The notes under the pieces are model-generated. The model was not told the DNA's origin. It searched no databases and saw nothing but the letters and a program-made list of their open reading frames with translations. From Candidatus Nomurabacteria bacterium (lineage in GTDB: Bacteria; Patescibacteriota; Minisyncoccia; Phycocordibacterales; PALSA-1337), in contig CALREM010000008.1 in the NCBI GenBank assembly GCA_943355185.1, positions 1 to 7,606 of the forward strand: a DNA stretch of 7,606 nucleotides, given 5' to 3'. Of the stretch, positions 1-6,094 are shown piece after piece (position 1 is the stretch's first letter; each line of letters begins with the position of its first letter). The position numbers and the translations under genes are program-made.

Positions 1-214
<214 letters not shown>

Positions 215-232
215 TTAATTAAATGAATGGTC

Positions 233-877
233 TTAGTTGGTAATGGTGATAGGAGCCGATGCTTCGCCATACCCAATCACAGTTCCTACGACTGCATATT
301 TACCAGGAGAGAGTTTGTAAACAGATGGCTCATGAGCGAGTTTGATCTTCTGACTTGAATGCGCAGGAATACTTACTGAATTCTCATATGTCGAGCAAGC
401 GGTATTTTTGGCTGAATCAAATACAATTGTCTGCTGCACACCTGTAGAAACTATAGTGTAATTCCCCTGACAACTCGTAGGAAACTTCAATGTCTGAGTT
501 TCACCGGAATTATTAGATACTTCTAGAGTGATCTGTATACTTTCCTGAGCAGTGTACTCCCTCTTGTCGGTTATCATCTTAAAAGTTATATCATCGGAAC
601 CGACATAACGACCTGTATAAGAGACCCATGTTTTTGGATCCACTGTTATATTAGTGCTCGATGCTGTTTTAGCTGGATTTTTTACTGGAATCACAGGAGT
701 GGTAGTCGAGGTTGAAACAGTTGTCGTAGACATCTCGACAACCTGATCAGGCGAAACGATTGTAGTCCCCTTCGATGAATCAAAATAGATAATTGCACCG
801 ATCACCAACACGATCGCGACGATCACTAATACCGGACGAGTGCCGAAACCTTTATTGAATTGAATAGAATTTTTCAT
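233..877 (-). CDS. Membrane-anchored extracytoplasmic protein with BsuPI-like beta-sandwich domain
   Basis: This 214-residue protein is not a known polymerase component. Residues 1-14 are short and basic. Residues 15-31 form one hydrophobic helix (V-L-V-I-V-A-I-V-L-V-I-G), which reads as a signal anchor leaving the rest outside the cell. A Ser/Thr/Pro-rich linker spans about 50-79. From about 95 to 213 there is a beta-rich domain resembling the BsuPI family (intracellular proteinase inhibitor type): I-T-L-E-V-S-N-N-S-G-E, then L-K-F-P, and near the end L-S-P-G-K-Y-A-V-V-G-T-V. Cys136 and Cys161 could form a disulfide. The ATG at 877 lies 24 bp after the rpoB stop, with no Shine-Dalgarno site at usable distance, and the stop lies 27 bp before rpoC. 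The context implies cotranscription with rpoB and rpoC, which are normally adjacent. The ORF is well supported; the domain name is moderate and the function is unknown. Confidence 0.85.
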   Translation of the reverse strand: MKNSIQFNKGFGTRPVLVIVAIVLVIGAIIYFDSSKGTTIVSPDQVVEMSTTTVSTSTTTPVIPVKNPAKTASSTNITVDPKTWVSYTGRYVGSDDITFKMITDKREYTAQESIQITLEVSNNSGETQTLKFPTSCQGNYTIVSTGVQQTIVFDSAKNTACSTYENSVSIPAHSSQKIKLAHEPSVYKLSPGKYAVVGTVIGYGEASAPITITN

Positions 878-901
878 AATGATTGATGATTATTTAATAT
901 T

Positions 902-3900
902 CTATTCCTCCTCAACCTTAGTATTCTTGACCAACTCGACGTTGAGAGCCAAACCACGAAGTGTCTTGAGAAGCACGTTGAAGGAAGCTGGCAAGTTTGG
1001 AGCCTTCATACGTTCACCCTTGACGATCGCATCGAATGTCTGTGAGCGACCAACGATATCGTCGGACTTAACTGTGAGAATTTCACGGAGCGTATGAGCG
1101 GCACCATGACCCAAGAGTGCCCAGACTTCCATTTCTCCAAAACGTTGACCTCCACCTTGCGCCTTACCTCCCAATGGCTGTTGAGTAATAAGAGAGTAGG
1201 GACCAATAGAACGCATGTGGATCTTGTCTTCAACCATGTGGTGAAGTTTCATGATGTACATGTATCCAACTGCAACTGGTTGATCGAAGTGTTCACCAGT
1301 ACGACCGTCGCGAAGTTTCATTTTACCTGAAGCATCATGTCCAGCTTTTGTAAGCTCTTCTTTGATTTCAGCATCAGTAGCTCCTACGAATGGAGGAACG
1401 ATAGCCTGATATCCGAGCGTACTTGCAGCCAATCCGAGGTGAAGTTCCAAGATCTGACCGAGGTTCATACGAGATGGAACACCAAGTGGAGTCAAAATAA
1501 CATCGATAGGTGAACCGTCTTCCATGTATGGCATATCTTCTTCAGGAAGAATACGTGAGATAACACCTTTGTTACCGTGACGTCCTGCCATTTTGTCACC
1601 CACTGATACGTTACGTACCTGAGCGACTTCAATATAAATTTTCTTAATGATTCCTGATTCGAGTTTGTTACCACGTTCACGTGAGAACACCTTTACAGAG
1701 ATCACGCGACCACGCTTGCCGTTTTCCATACGCTTTGACGTATCTTTGACGTCACGAGCTTTTTCACCAAAGATCGAACGGAGGAGTCGCTCTTCTGGAG
1801 TAAGTTGTGTCTCGCCTTTTGGAGAAATTTTACCAACCAAGATATCCCCTGGACGAACTTCTGCACCGATGCGGACAATGCCCTCTTCGGTAAGGTTCTT
1901 GAGTTTTGCTTCGGCAACGTTTGGAATATCGCAGGTAGTAACTTCGGGACCAAGTTTGGTATCACGAACGTTAACTACGAATTCTTCGATATGAATAGAA
2001 CTCCACTTTGCATTTTTAACTACACGTTCTGAGAGAATGATCGCGTCTTCGTAGTTTGATCCAGACCATGACATGAAGGCTACGAGTGCATTGTGACCGA
2101 GAGCGATTTCCCCCTTGTCAGAAGTAGAAGTATCAACGAGAATATCACCCTTCTTTACAATGTCTCCCAATGAAACGATTGGACGCTGATGGAATACAGT
2201 GAAACCGTTGGTTCGAGAAAAGAGAACTAAGTTATATGTCTGAGACTTGCCAGACTTCTTGCCTTTGAAAGTGAGACTCTTTGCGTCGACAGCAGTTATT
2301 TCGCCATCTTCAGGAGCAACAACGATACGTCCGGTGTCTACAACTGCCTTACGTTCCATACCAGTAGCAACAAATGGTGCTTCAGGAACGAGACATGGTG
2401 TTGCTTGTTTCTGCATGTTCGATCCCATCAATGCGCGGTTTGCATCGTCGTGGTTCAAGAATGGAATCAGTGATGTTGCAATAGAGAATGCTTGGTTAGT
2501 AGCAACGTCAATGTAATCGATGTCTTCTTTCTTTGATAATTCAGGCTTACCGTTGCGGCGAACTTCTGCTTCGTCGTCGGTGATGTTTCCATCCTTGTCA
2601 TACGGAGTCGCAGCGTGAGCGATACGGAAGTTTTCTTCTTCAAGAGCATTGAGGTAAACAATTTCTTTGGTAACTTTGCCGTTCTTTACTTTGGCATATG
2701 GAGTTTCGATCATGCCGAAATCGTTGATACGAGCATAGGTAGTCAAACGGAGCACGAGACCGATGTTTGGACCTTCAGGAGTGTGGATCGGACAAAGACG
2801 GCCGTAGTGAGATGGATGCACGTCGCGCACTTCGAAGCCTGCACGTTCACGTGAAAGACCGCCGGGACCAAGGGCCGTCAGCGTACGAAGGTGTTCAACT
2901 TCAGCAAGCACATTTTCCTGTGCCATGAATTGAGAGAGTTGGTTCGTGGTGAAGAATTCCTTGATACGAGCCTGGAGTGGACGAGGGTAGATAAATGAAA
3001 CGGGCAATACGACGTCTGGCTCAACAGTCGACATCTTGTCCTGAATATTACGCTTCATCTGGGTCAAACCGAGACGGATACGCTGTTCGAGTAGCTCACC
3101 GACGTAACGTACGCGACGTGAACCAAGATGGTCGATATCGTCGGCCTGCATCTCTGGATCGAGTGACAAAGTCACAATGTGAGCAATGGTTGTCGCAACA
3201 TCGTCCAATGAGAGCGTGCGACGTTCCAAATCCTTTTCTTCCATAGACTTACCAAAACGCTTGTTGAAACGGAAACGTCCAACGCGTGAGATGTCATAAC
3301 GATCAGCCTTGAGGAGTGCCTGTATAAATGAACGAGCGTTTTCTGGAGTAGCCAAATCACCATCACGCAAACGCTTGTGGATTTCGATATATGAATCATC
3401 TGCACTCTTTGCATGATCCTTTGCCAAAGTAAGATCAATCACCTTTTTTACATCAGGATTGCCATCAAAAAGTTCGTTAATCTTTTGATTTGTCTCAGCT
3501 CCGAGAATACGGAGGAGGGATGTAACCGGGAATTTACGCTTGCGGTCGATACGGCAGTAAATGATATTGTCAGCATCGATCTCGATTTCCATCCATACAC
3601 CACGTGCAGGAATGATCTTGGCACCAAAAAAGGTCTTACCTTTGAGTTCATTTGAGGTAAAGAAGATGCCGAAGGAACGAGCGAGTTGTGGAGCGATAAC
3701 ACGTTCTACACCGTTGATGATGAACGTGCCGTGGTCGGTCATGACTGGAAAATCAGCCAAGAACATCTCTTGTTCTTTGACGACATTGAGAGATTTGTTC
3801 TTCAAGGTAACGCGAACCTTGATCTGACCTTCGTAGTTGAGCTTGTTGAGCTTTGCATAGTGCTCGTCGAACTTTGGGAGCATGAGCTCTGCACTACCGA

Positions 3901-4090
3901 TGGAAAGCTCGAATTTCTTTTCGGCATAGTCCTTGATCGGTGAAAAATCCTTGAGCAAGTTAGAAAGACCTTGCTCGATGAGCCATTTGAACGAAACGAC
4001 TTGAGATTCCACGAAGTTGGGCATCTCTGTCAGGGGCACTTGGTAGCGGCTGAAATATTTCTTCGGTCGAACGGCAGTAGTTTGTGACAT
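902..4090 (-). CDS. rpoB: DNA-directed RNA polymerase subunit beta (RpoB)
   Basis: This is the second-largest RNA polymerase subunit, complete at 1062 residues. It is shorter than the 1342 of E. coli because the lineage-specific insertions are absent. Motifs in order: [14 protein letters not shown] near 117-130; the rifampicin-pocket segment [11 protein letters not shown] near 383-393; [17 protein letters not shown] near 407-423; T-P-E-G-P-N-I-G-L near 437-445; [11 protein letters not shown] near 679-689; [16 protein letters not shown] near 830-845 with the catalytic-centre lysines; and [14 protein letters not shown] near 869-882. The C-terminus ends in an acidic tail. Three rifampicin-contact positions and the usual C-terminal E-A-Y-G-A-A-Y motif are altered. 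The ATG at 4090 is chosen because M-S-Q begins about 10 residues before the conserved start. It lacks a near Shine-Dalgarno site. Upstream lies a 329-bp non-coding region rather than rplJ-rplL. Confidence 0.98.
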   Translation of the reverse strand: [1062 protein letters not shown]

Positions 4091-4106
4091 ATCGTTTATA
4101 AAATTA
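4091..4106 (-). promoter_or_regulatory. Start-proximal A/T-rich box of rpoB shared with khpA
   Basis: The minus strand reads TATAAACGAT immediately before the ATG of rpoB, preceded by TAATT and one variable base. The same arrangement precedes khpA, with one mismatch in 19 bases including the start codon. No Shine-Dalgarno sequence lies between this box and the ATG; an AAGGAG is present but about 34 bases upstream. The box may be a -10 element of a leaderless or near-leaderless promoter, or an A/T-rich initiation region. No convincing -35 element is seen. Confidence 0.35.
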
Positions 4107-4190
4107 TTAAAATAAGGGCTCTCCTTCTTACCACACTTTACATATCATTACTTGGGGATACCTTGTGGATATGTACTGCTCTTCACACAC

Positions 4191-4231
4191 ACAAAAAACC
4201 ACCATCCAAAGATTCGGAAGCGGTTTTTTGT
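4191..4231 (-). terminator. Rho-independent terminator upstream of rpoB
   Basis: A perfect 10-bp outer stem pairs 4191-4200 (ACAAAAAACC on plus) with 4222-4231 (GGTTTTTTGT). On the minus strand the stem continues inward with C-G and G-U pairs around one bulge to an eight-base loop, GAATCTTT. The six-T run is part of the 3' arm and is followed by GTGTGTG. The reverse strand has the same A-stem-T form, so it could work both ways. It lies about 100 bases before rpoB, so it either ends a short upstream transcript or acts as an attenuator in a long rpoB leader. Confidence 0.75.
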
Positions 4232-4316
4232 CTTACTTGAGGTGAATTTGCACGGTTGGGATCAATTTTGAGCCTTGTAATCCTCCGCTCTAGGGCAGAA
4301 CTCAATCTGCGAAGTT
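4191..4316 (-). ncRNA. Candidate small RNA or attenuated leader upstream of rpoB
   Basis: A promoter-like pair (4323-4351) followed by the terminator at 4191-4231 would bound a transcript of about 125 bases with no ATG-started reading frame. Inside it a 5-bp hairpin GCAGA/TCTGC pairs 4306-4310 with 4295-4299, and GAGC/GCTC ends enclose a purine-rich GGAGGATTACAAGG stretch. I do not recognise it as SRP RNA (no G-G-A-A-G-G-A-A-G-C loop), 6S RNA, RNase P RNA or a tRNA. It could be a free small RNA or a regulated 5' leader of rpoB-rpoC. The existence of a discrete RNA is inferred only from its bounds. Confidence 0.3.
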
Positions 4317-4322
4317 AGGTGA

Positions 4323-4351
4323 ACCCTACCAAAGTGTCCTTATGAAGTCAA
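4323..4351 (-). promoter_or_regulatory. Sigma70-like promoter before the rpoB leader/sRNA
   Basis: On the minus strand a -35 box TTGACT (4346-4351) is separated by exactly 17 bases from TAGGGT (4323-4328). The -35 matches five of six consensus positions and the -10 matches three of six, so the pair is plausible but not strong. It lies after the trmD hairpin and would direct transcription toward the terminator at 4191-4231 and rpoB. Confidence 0.4.
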
Positions 4352-4370
4352 GTGGGGATATTACGTAACT

Positions 4371-4412
4371 GAGCCCCGCGAATTACATTTCGGAACATAA
4401 TTCGCTGGGCTC
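4371..4412 (-). repeat. Long hairpin after the trmD stop codon
   Basis: An inverted repeat pairs 4371-4376 with 4407-4412 and 4378-4385 with 4398-4405, with one C/T mismatch between them, giving a stem of 14 pairs around a 12-base loop. It begins eight bases after the trmD TAA. No T-run follows on the minus strand, so it is not a classical terminator. It may protect the trmD mRNA 3' end from exonucleases or contribute to weak termination. Confidence 0.6.
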
Positions 4413-4419
4413 TTAAGTA

Positions 4420-5088
4420 TTATTTCTGTCGCTTTTTCTTCCATTCTTCCATTTTCTGATGATGACCAGAGAGTAACACCTTTGGAACACGAAGTTTTTT
4501 GCCTTTGTATTCGATCACTTCAGGGCGAGTATACACATCCGGACTGGCTACCCTTTCTTCTTCAAGAGATTGAATATCGCCCAATACCCCATCGATACGA
4601 CGAGTAATAGAATCAATCATTATCATGGCGGGCAATTCCCCACCCGTAAGGACATATGGACCAACAGAGATATCAACCATTGGAAAAGCCTTTTTAACAC
4701 GAGCATCAATACCTTCATAACGACCACATACCATGACAATGTCAGTATATTTTTTAAATGTATCCGCTGTTTCGTTGGTAAATTGTTTTCCCGATGGACT
4801 AAAAAAGACAATTTTTACTTTCTTCGTCTTTTTACCGACTGCTTTTTCAATAGCTTTAATCACTGGCAATGCCTCAATAACCATTCCTGGCCCTCCACCA
4901 TACGGACGATTATCAACTCGACGATCAGAATACGAAGGCTCCTTCCCTTTTGGAATGACAACGAAGTCGCGTGGATTGTAGTATTTGATGGAAATTAAGC
5001 CTTTTTCTTGAGCACGTTTAAGAATCGAAGCCTGAAGATAGGATTCGAAACTTTCTGGAAAGAGCGTTATAAGATGAAATGTGGTCAT
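4420..5088 (-). CDS. trmD: tRNA (guanine37-N1)-methyltransferase TrmD
   Basis: TrmD uses S-adenosylmethionine to methylate N1 of G37 in tRNAs with G at position 36, preventing +1 frameshifting. It belongs to the SPOUT family, in which a trefoil knot binds the cofactor in a homodimer. Visible motifs: F-H-L-I-T-L-F-P-E at 4-12, D-N-R-P-Y-G-G-G-P-G-M at 59-69, S-P-S-G at 97-100, C-G-R-Y-E-G-I-D-A-R at 121-130, V-G-P-Y-V-L-T-G-G-E-L-P-A at 142-154, Y-T-R-P-E at 186-190, and L-L-S-G-H-H at 205-210. Pro144 stands where most bacterial TrmDs have the Asp proposed as catalytic base (Asp169 in the literature). At 222 residues it is shorter than E. coli TrmD, mainly at the C-terminus. The ATG at 5088 begins M-T-T-F-H-L-I-T-L-F, where the family starts. 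A GTG at 5112 is open but lies in a terminator hairpin. Confidence 0.96.
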   Translation of the reverse strand: MTTFHLITLFPESFESYLQASILKRAQEKGLISIKYYNPRDFVVIPKGKEPSYSDRRVDNRPYGGGPGMVIEALPVIKAIEKAVGKKTKKVKIVFFSPSGKQFTNETADTFKKYTDIVMVCGRYEGIDARVKKAFPMVDISVGPYVLTGGELPAMIMIDSITRRIDGVLGDIQSLEEERVASPDVYTRPEVIEYKGKKLRVPKVLLSGHHQKMEEWKKKRQK

Positions 5089-5097
5089 TTCTATATT

Positions 5098-5126
5098 AAA
5101 AAATCGTGGCACTTACTGTACCACGA
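5098..5126 (-). terminator. Rho-independent terminator after the 157-residue ORF
   Basis: On the minus strand TCGTGGTAC pairs with GTGCCACGA (nine pairs, one G-U) around an AGTAA loop, followed by six T residues. It lies 13 bases after the TGA stop of the upstream ORF and only nine bases before the trmD ATG. It is a textbook intrinsic terminator for the upstream ORF and supports that ORF being a real, separate transcription unit. Confidence 0.85.
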
Positions 5127-5143
5127 ATGGTCGACTTTGTCAC
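5115..5143 (-). promoter_or_regulatory. Candidate trmD promoter overlapping the terminator
   Basis: On the minus strand GTGACA (5138-5143) is followed after 17 bases by TACAGT (5115-5120), and TGG just before the -10 makes an extended -10. The -35 box overlaps the TGA stop of the upstream ORF. Transcription would begin near 5107-5109, past the 5' arm of the terminator hairpin, so a trmD transcript would not fold the terminator. A promoter is needed here because the terminator should block read-through. Confidence 0.5.
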
Positions 5144-5613
5144 GGCGGAAATGATGTGCTTGATTGAGCAATGAGTTGTCTAAGGCACCACTCGTCCTGA
5201 ACCCCTAATGAATAGTTGAGTTCTCCTTCATGAACAAAGAGATGATTTCCCTTTGACCTTGTGCGACTATCGAAAAGCACACGGTCTATCAAGAAAGACA
5301 TCAATCTAATCACGATATACTTCACAGGATCCGACTCATTAAAGACGACTTTCAAAGTCAGTTGTGTGCCTGTCTTATTTTTGCAGGCACCCGTTGAAAT
5401 TCCTTGTCCATGAGCATAGCGATCGGAACAGATAGAATCCGTGTAAAACGTTAATTGAGGTCCATCGCTCTTGGGTAAGTTACGTAGAGAAAAATAAAGA
5501 ACCTTCTGACGAACAGACCTGTCTGTATCCCACACTGAAACTAAGCCCCGGTAATCTACCTTATGTTTGATGACCTCCAAACGACAATGATACCAGATAG
5601 GTAATATGACCAT
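5140..5613 (-). CDS. Hypothetical protein, 157 residues, in the usual rimM position
   Basis: I do not recognise a family. The reading frame is open for 157 codons, starts with ATG at 5613 behind AAAAGGGG (a weak Shine-Dalgarno-like run three bases from the start), and ends in TGA. The protein has no signal peptide or membrane helix. Short alternating hydrophobic stretches such as Q-L-T-F-Y-T near 53-58, Q-L-T-L-K-V-V-F near 84-91 and V-K-Y-I-V-I-R-L near 97-104 suggest a beta-rich fold, with cysteines at 10, 62, 77 and 143. It is bounded by the khpA terminator upstream and its own terminator downstream. It lies between khpA and trmD, where many bacteria carry rimM, but shows no RimM motif such as the N-terminal G-x-x-x-x-x-H-G-x-x-G. 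Its terminator and candidate promoter favour a real gene, perhaps inserted. Confidence 0.65.
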   Translation of the reverse strand: MVILPIWYHCRLEVIKHKVDYRGLVSVWDTDRSVRQKVLYFSLRNLPKSDGPQLTFYTDSICSDRYAHGQGISTGACKNKTGTQLTLKVVFNESDPVKYIVIRLMSFLIDRVLFDSRTRSKGNHLFVHEGELNYSLGVQDEWCLRQLIAQSSTSFPP

Positions 5614-5653
5614 AGACCCCTTTTGCTAAGTTTTGCGGTTGTAATCTAATCCT

Positions 5654-5682
5654 TTTGTAACATAGACAATGATGACTGTCGA
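5654..5682 (-). promoter_or_regulatory. Candidate promoter of the 157-residue ORF
   Basis: On the minus strand TCGACA (5677-5682, five of six matches to TTGACA) is followed after 17 bases by TACAAA (5654-5659, four of six matches to TATAAT). It lies just after the khpA terminator and about 40 bases before the ORF start, where an independent promoter is expected. Confidence 0.4.
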
Positions 5683-5688
5683 CCAGGA

Positions 5689-5719
5689 ACAAAAAATCCC
5701 CTTCTCGGGGACTTTTTGT
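5689..5719 (-). terminator. Rho-independent terminator after khpA
   Basis: On the minus strand an A-run leads to TCCCC, a GAGAA loop, GGGGA and then TTTTTTGT. The five core pairs are extended by A-T pairs around single-base bulges, and the symmetry allows action in both directions. It starts about 20 bases after the khpA TAA, so it likely ends an rpsP-khpA transcript. Confidence 0.85.
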
Positions 5720-5738
5720 ATTCTCTATTTACATGTAT

Positions 5739-6071
5739 TTACCCCAACTTCAAATCTGCCATTGCTTCATCAATAGTCTTTACTGTCGCCGAGGTTGTAA
5801 ATGGTTGTTCGCCAGACTTGAGACCACCGACAGGTTCGTTGATTTTGAGATTTACGCGAGAGTTGTTCTTCATACCAACAACACGGAGAAGAGTACGGAC
5901 TGCCTTCGCAGTATTACCCTGTCTCCCAATAATCTTACCCATATCTGCGGCACTAACTTCCAGAGTAAGGAACACACCCATTTCATCTACCGTACGATTT
6001 ATTTTTACTTGATCGGGAACATCTACCAAAGCCTTGATGACGTATTCGAGAAATTGCTGATCGGGCTGCAT
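5739..6071 (-). CDS. khpA: KH-domain RNA-binding protein KhpA
   Basis: KhpA is a small single-KH RNA-binding protein that, in bacteria where it has been studied, acts with KhpB and affects cell size and RNA metabolism. Residues 6-17 (Q-F-L-E-Y-V-I-K-A-L-V-D) match the family's N-terminal helix. Residues 44-63 carry the KH signature M-G-K-I-I-G-R-Q-G-N-T-A-K-A-V-R-T-L-L-R, including the G-R-Q-G nucleic-acid-binding loop at 49-52. The strand S-R-V-N-L-K-I follows near 71-77. KhpA proteins are usually about 75-80 residues; this one has 110, with an extra tail after residue 78 that is not recognised. The ATG at 6071 is supported by the family start. Immediately before it is the TATAAACGAT box shared with rpoB. 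It follows rpsP, as in many bacteria, and precedes a terminator. Confidence 0.93.
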   Translation of the reverse strand: MQPDQQFLEYVIKALVDVPDQVKINRTVDEMGVFLTLEVSAADMGKIIGRQGNTAKAVRTLLRVVGMKNNSRVNLKINEPVGGLKSGEQPFTTSATVKTIDEAMADLKLG

Positions 6072-6087
6072 ATCGTTTATATAATTA
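6072..6087 (-). promoter_or_regulatory. Start-proximal A/T-rich box of khpA shared with rpoB
   Basis: The minus strand reads TAATTATATAAACGAT directly before the khpA ATG. TATAAACGAT is identical to the ten bases before rpoB. There is no Shine-Dalgarno site. It could be a -10 element for a very short or absent leader, or an unstructured A/T-rich ribosome landing region. Confidence 0.35.
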
Positions 6088-6094
6088 GTAAGAG

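Larger units (their letters stand above)
4091..4419. other. 329-bp non-coding region between trmD and rpoB
   Basis: No credible protein gene is visible on either strand. In minus-strand order the region holds a long imperfect hairpin just after the trmD stop (4371-4412), a promoter-like pair (4323-4351), a possible short RNA or leader, a strong bidirectional-looking terminator (4191-4231), two adjacent copies of TATCC-(C/A)-CAAG (4151-4160 and 4162-4171), and the A/T-rich box before rpoB. The combination suggests that transcription is ended and restarted here, so rpoB is probably not simply a distal gene of the trmD unit. Where the main rpoB promoter lies could not be decided by eye. Confidence 0.7.

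Noticed and set aside
1647..1994. Plus-strand open frames of 60-115 codons opposite rpoB
   Set aside because: They lie wholly inside a highly conserved coding gene, have no family resemblance, and are antisense shadows.
4121..4190. TTGTGT-17-TATCCA as the rpoB promoter
   Set aside because: The -10 matches only three of six positions and the -35 lies in the terminator tail, so it is too weak to list.
4221..4290. Short open stretch before rpoB encoding a peptide such as R-L-K-I-D-P-N-R-A-N-S-P-Q
   Set aside because: There is no ATG or well-placed alternative start, and it runs through the terminator hairpin, which makes coding unlikely.
4311..4331. T-loop-like GGGTTCACC on the minus strand as a tRNA
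   Set aside because: The flanking bases give only a 4-bp stem with a 5-base loop, and no acceptor, D or anticodon arm fits.
4371..4412. Hairpin after trmD as an intrinsic terminator
   Set aside because: No T-run follows the stem on the minus strand; I list it as a hairpin only.
5089..5112. GTG start at 5112 giving TrmD eight extra residues
   Set aside because: The extra codons lie in the terminator stem and T-run, and TrmD proteins begin at M-x-F-x-x-I-T-L-F-P, which matches the ATG at 5088.
5140..5142. TGA read as glycine, as in Gracilibacteria and Absconditabacteria
   Set aside because: A terminator hairpin begins 13 bases later, TGA is not found inside the conserved genes here, and conserved glycines checked in TrmD use GGN.
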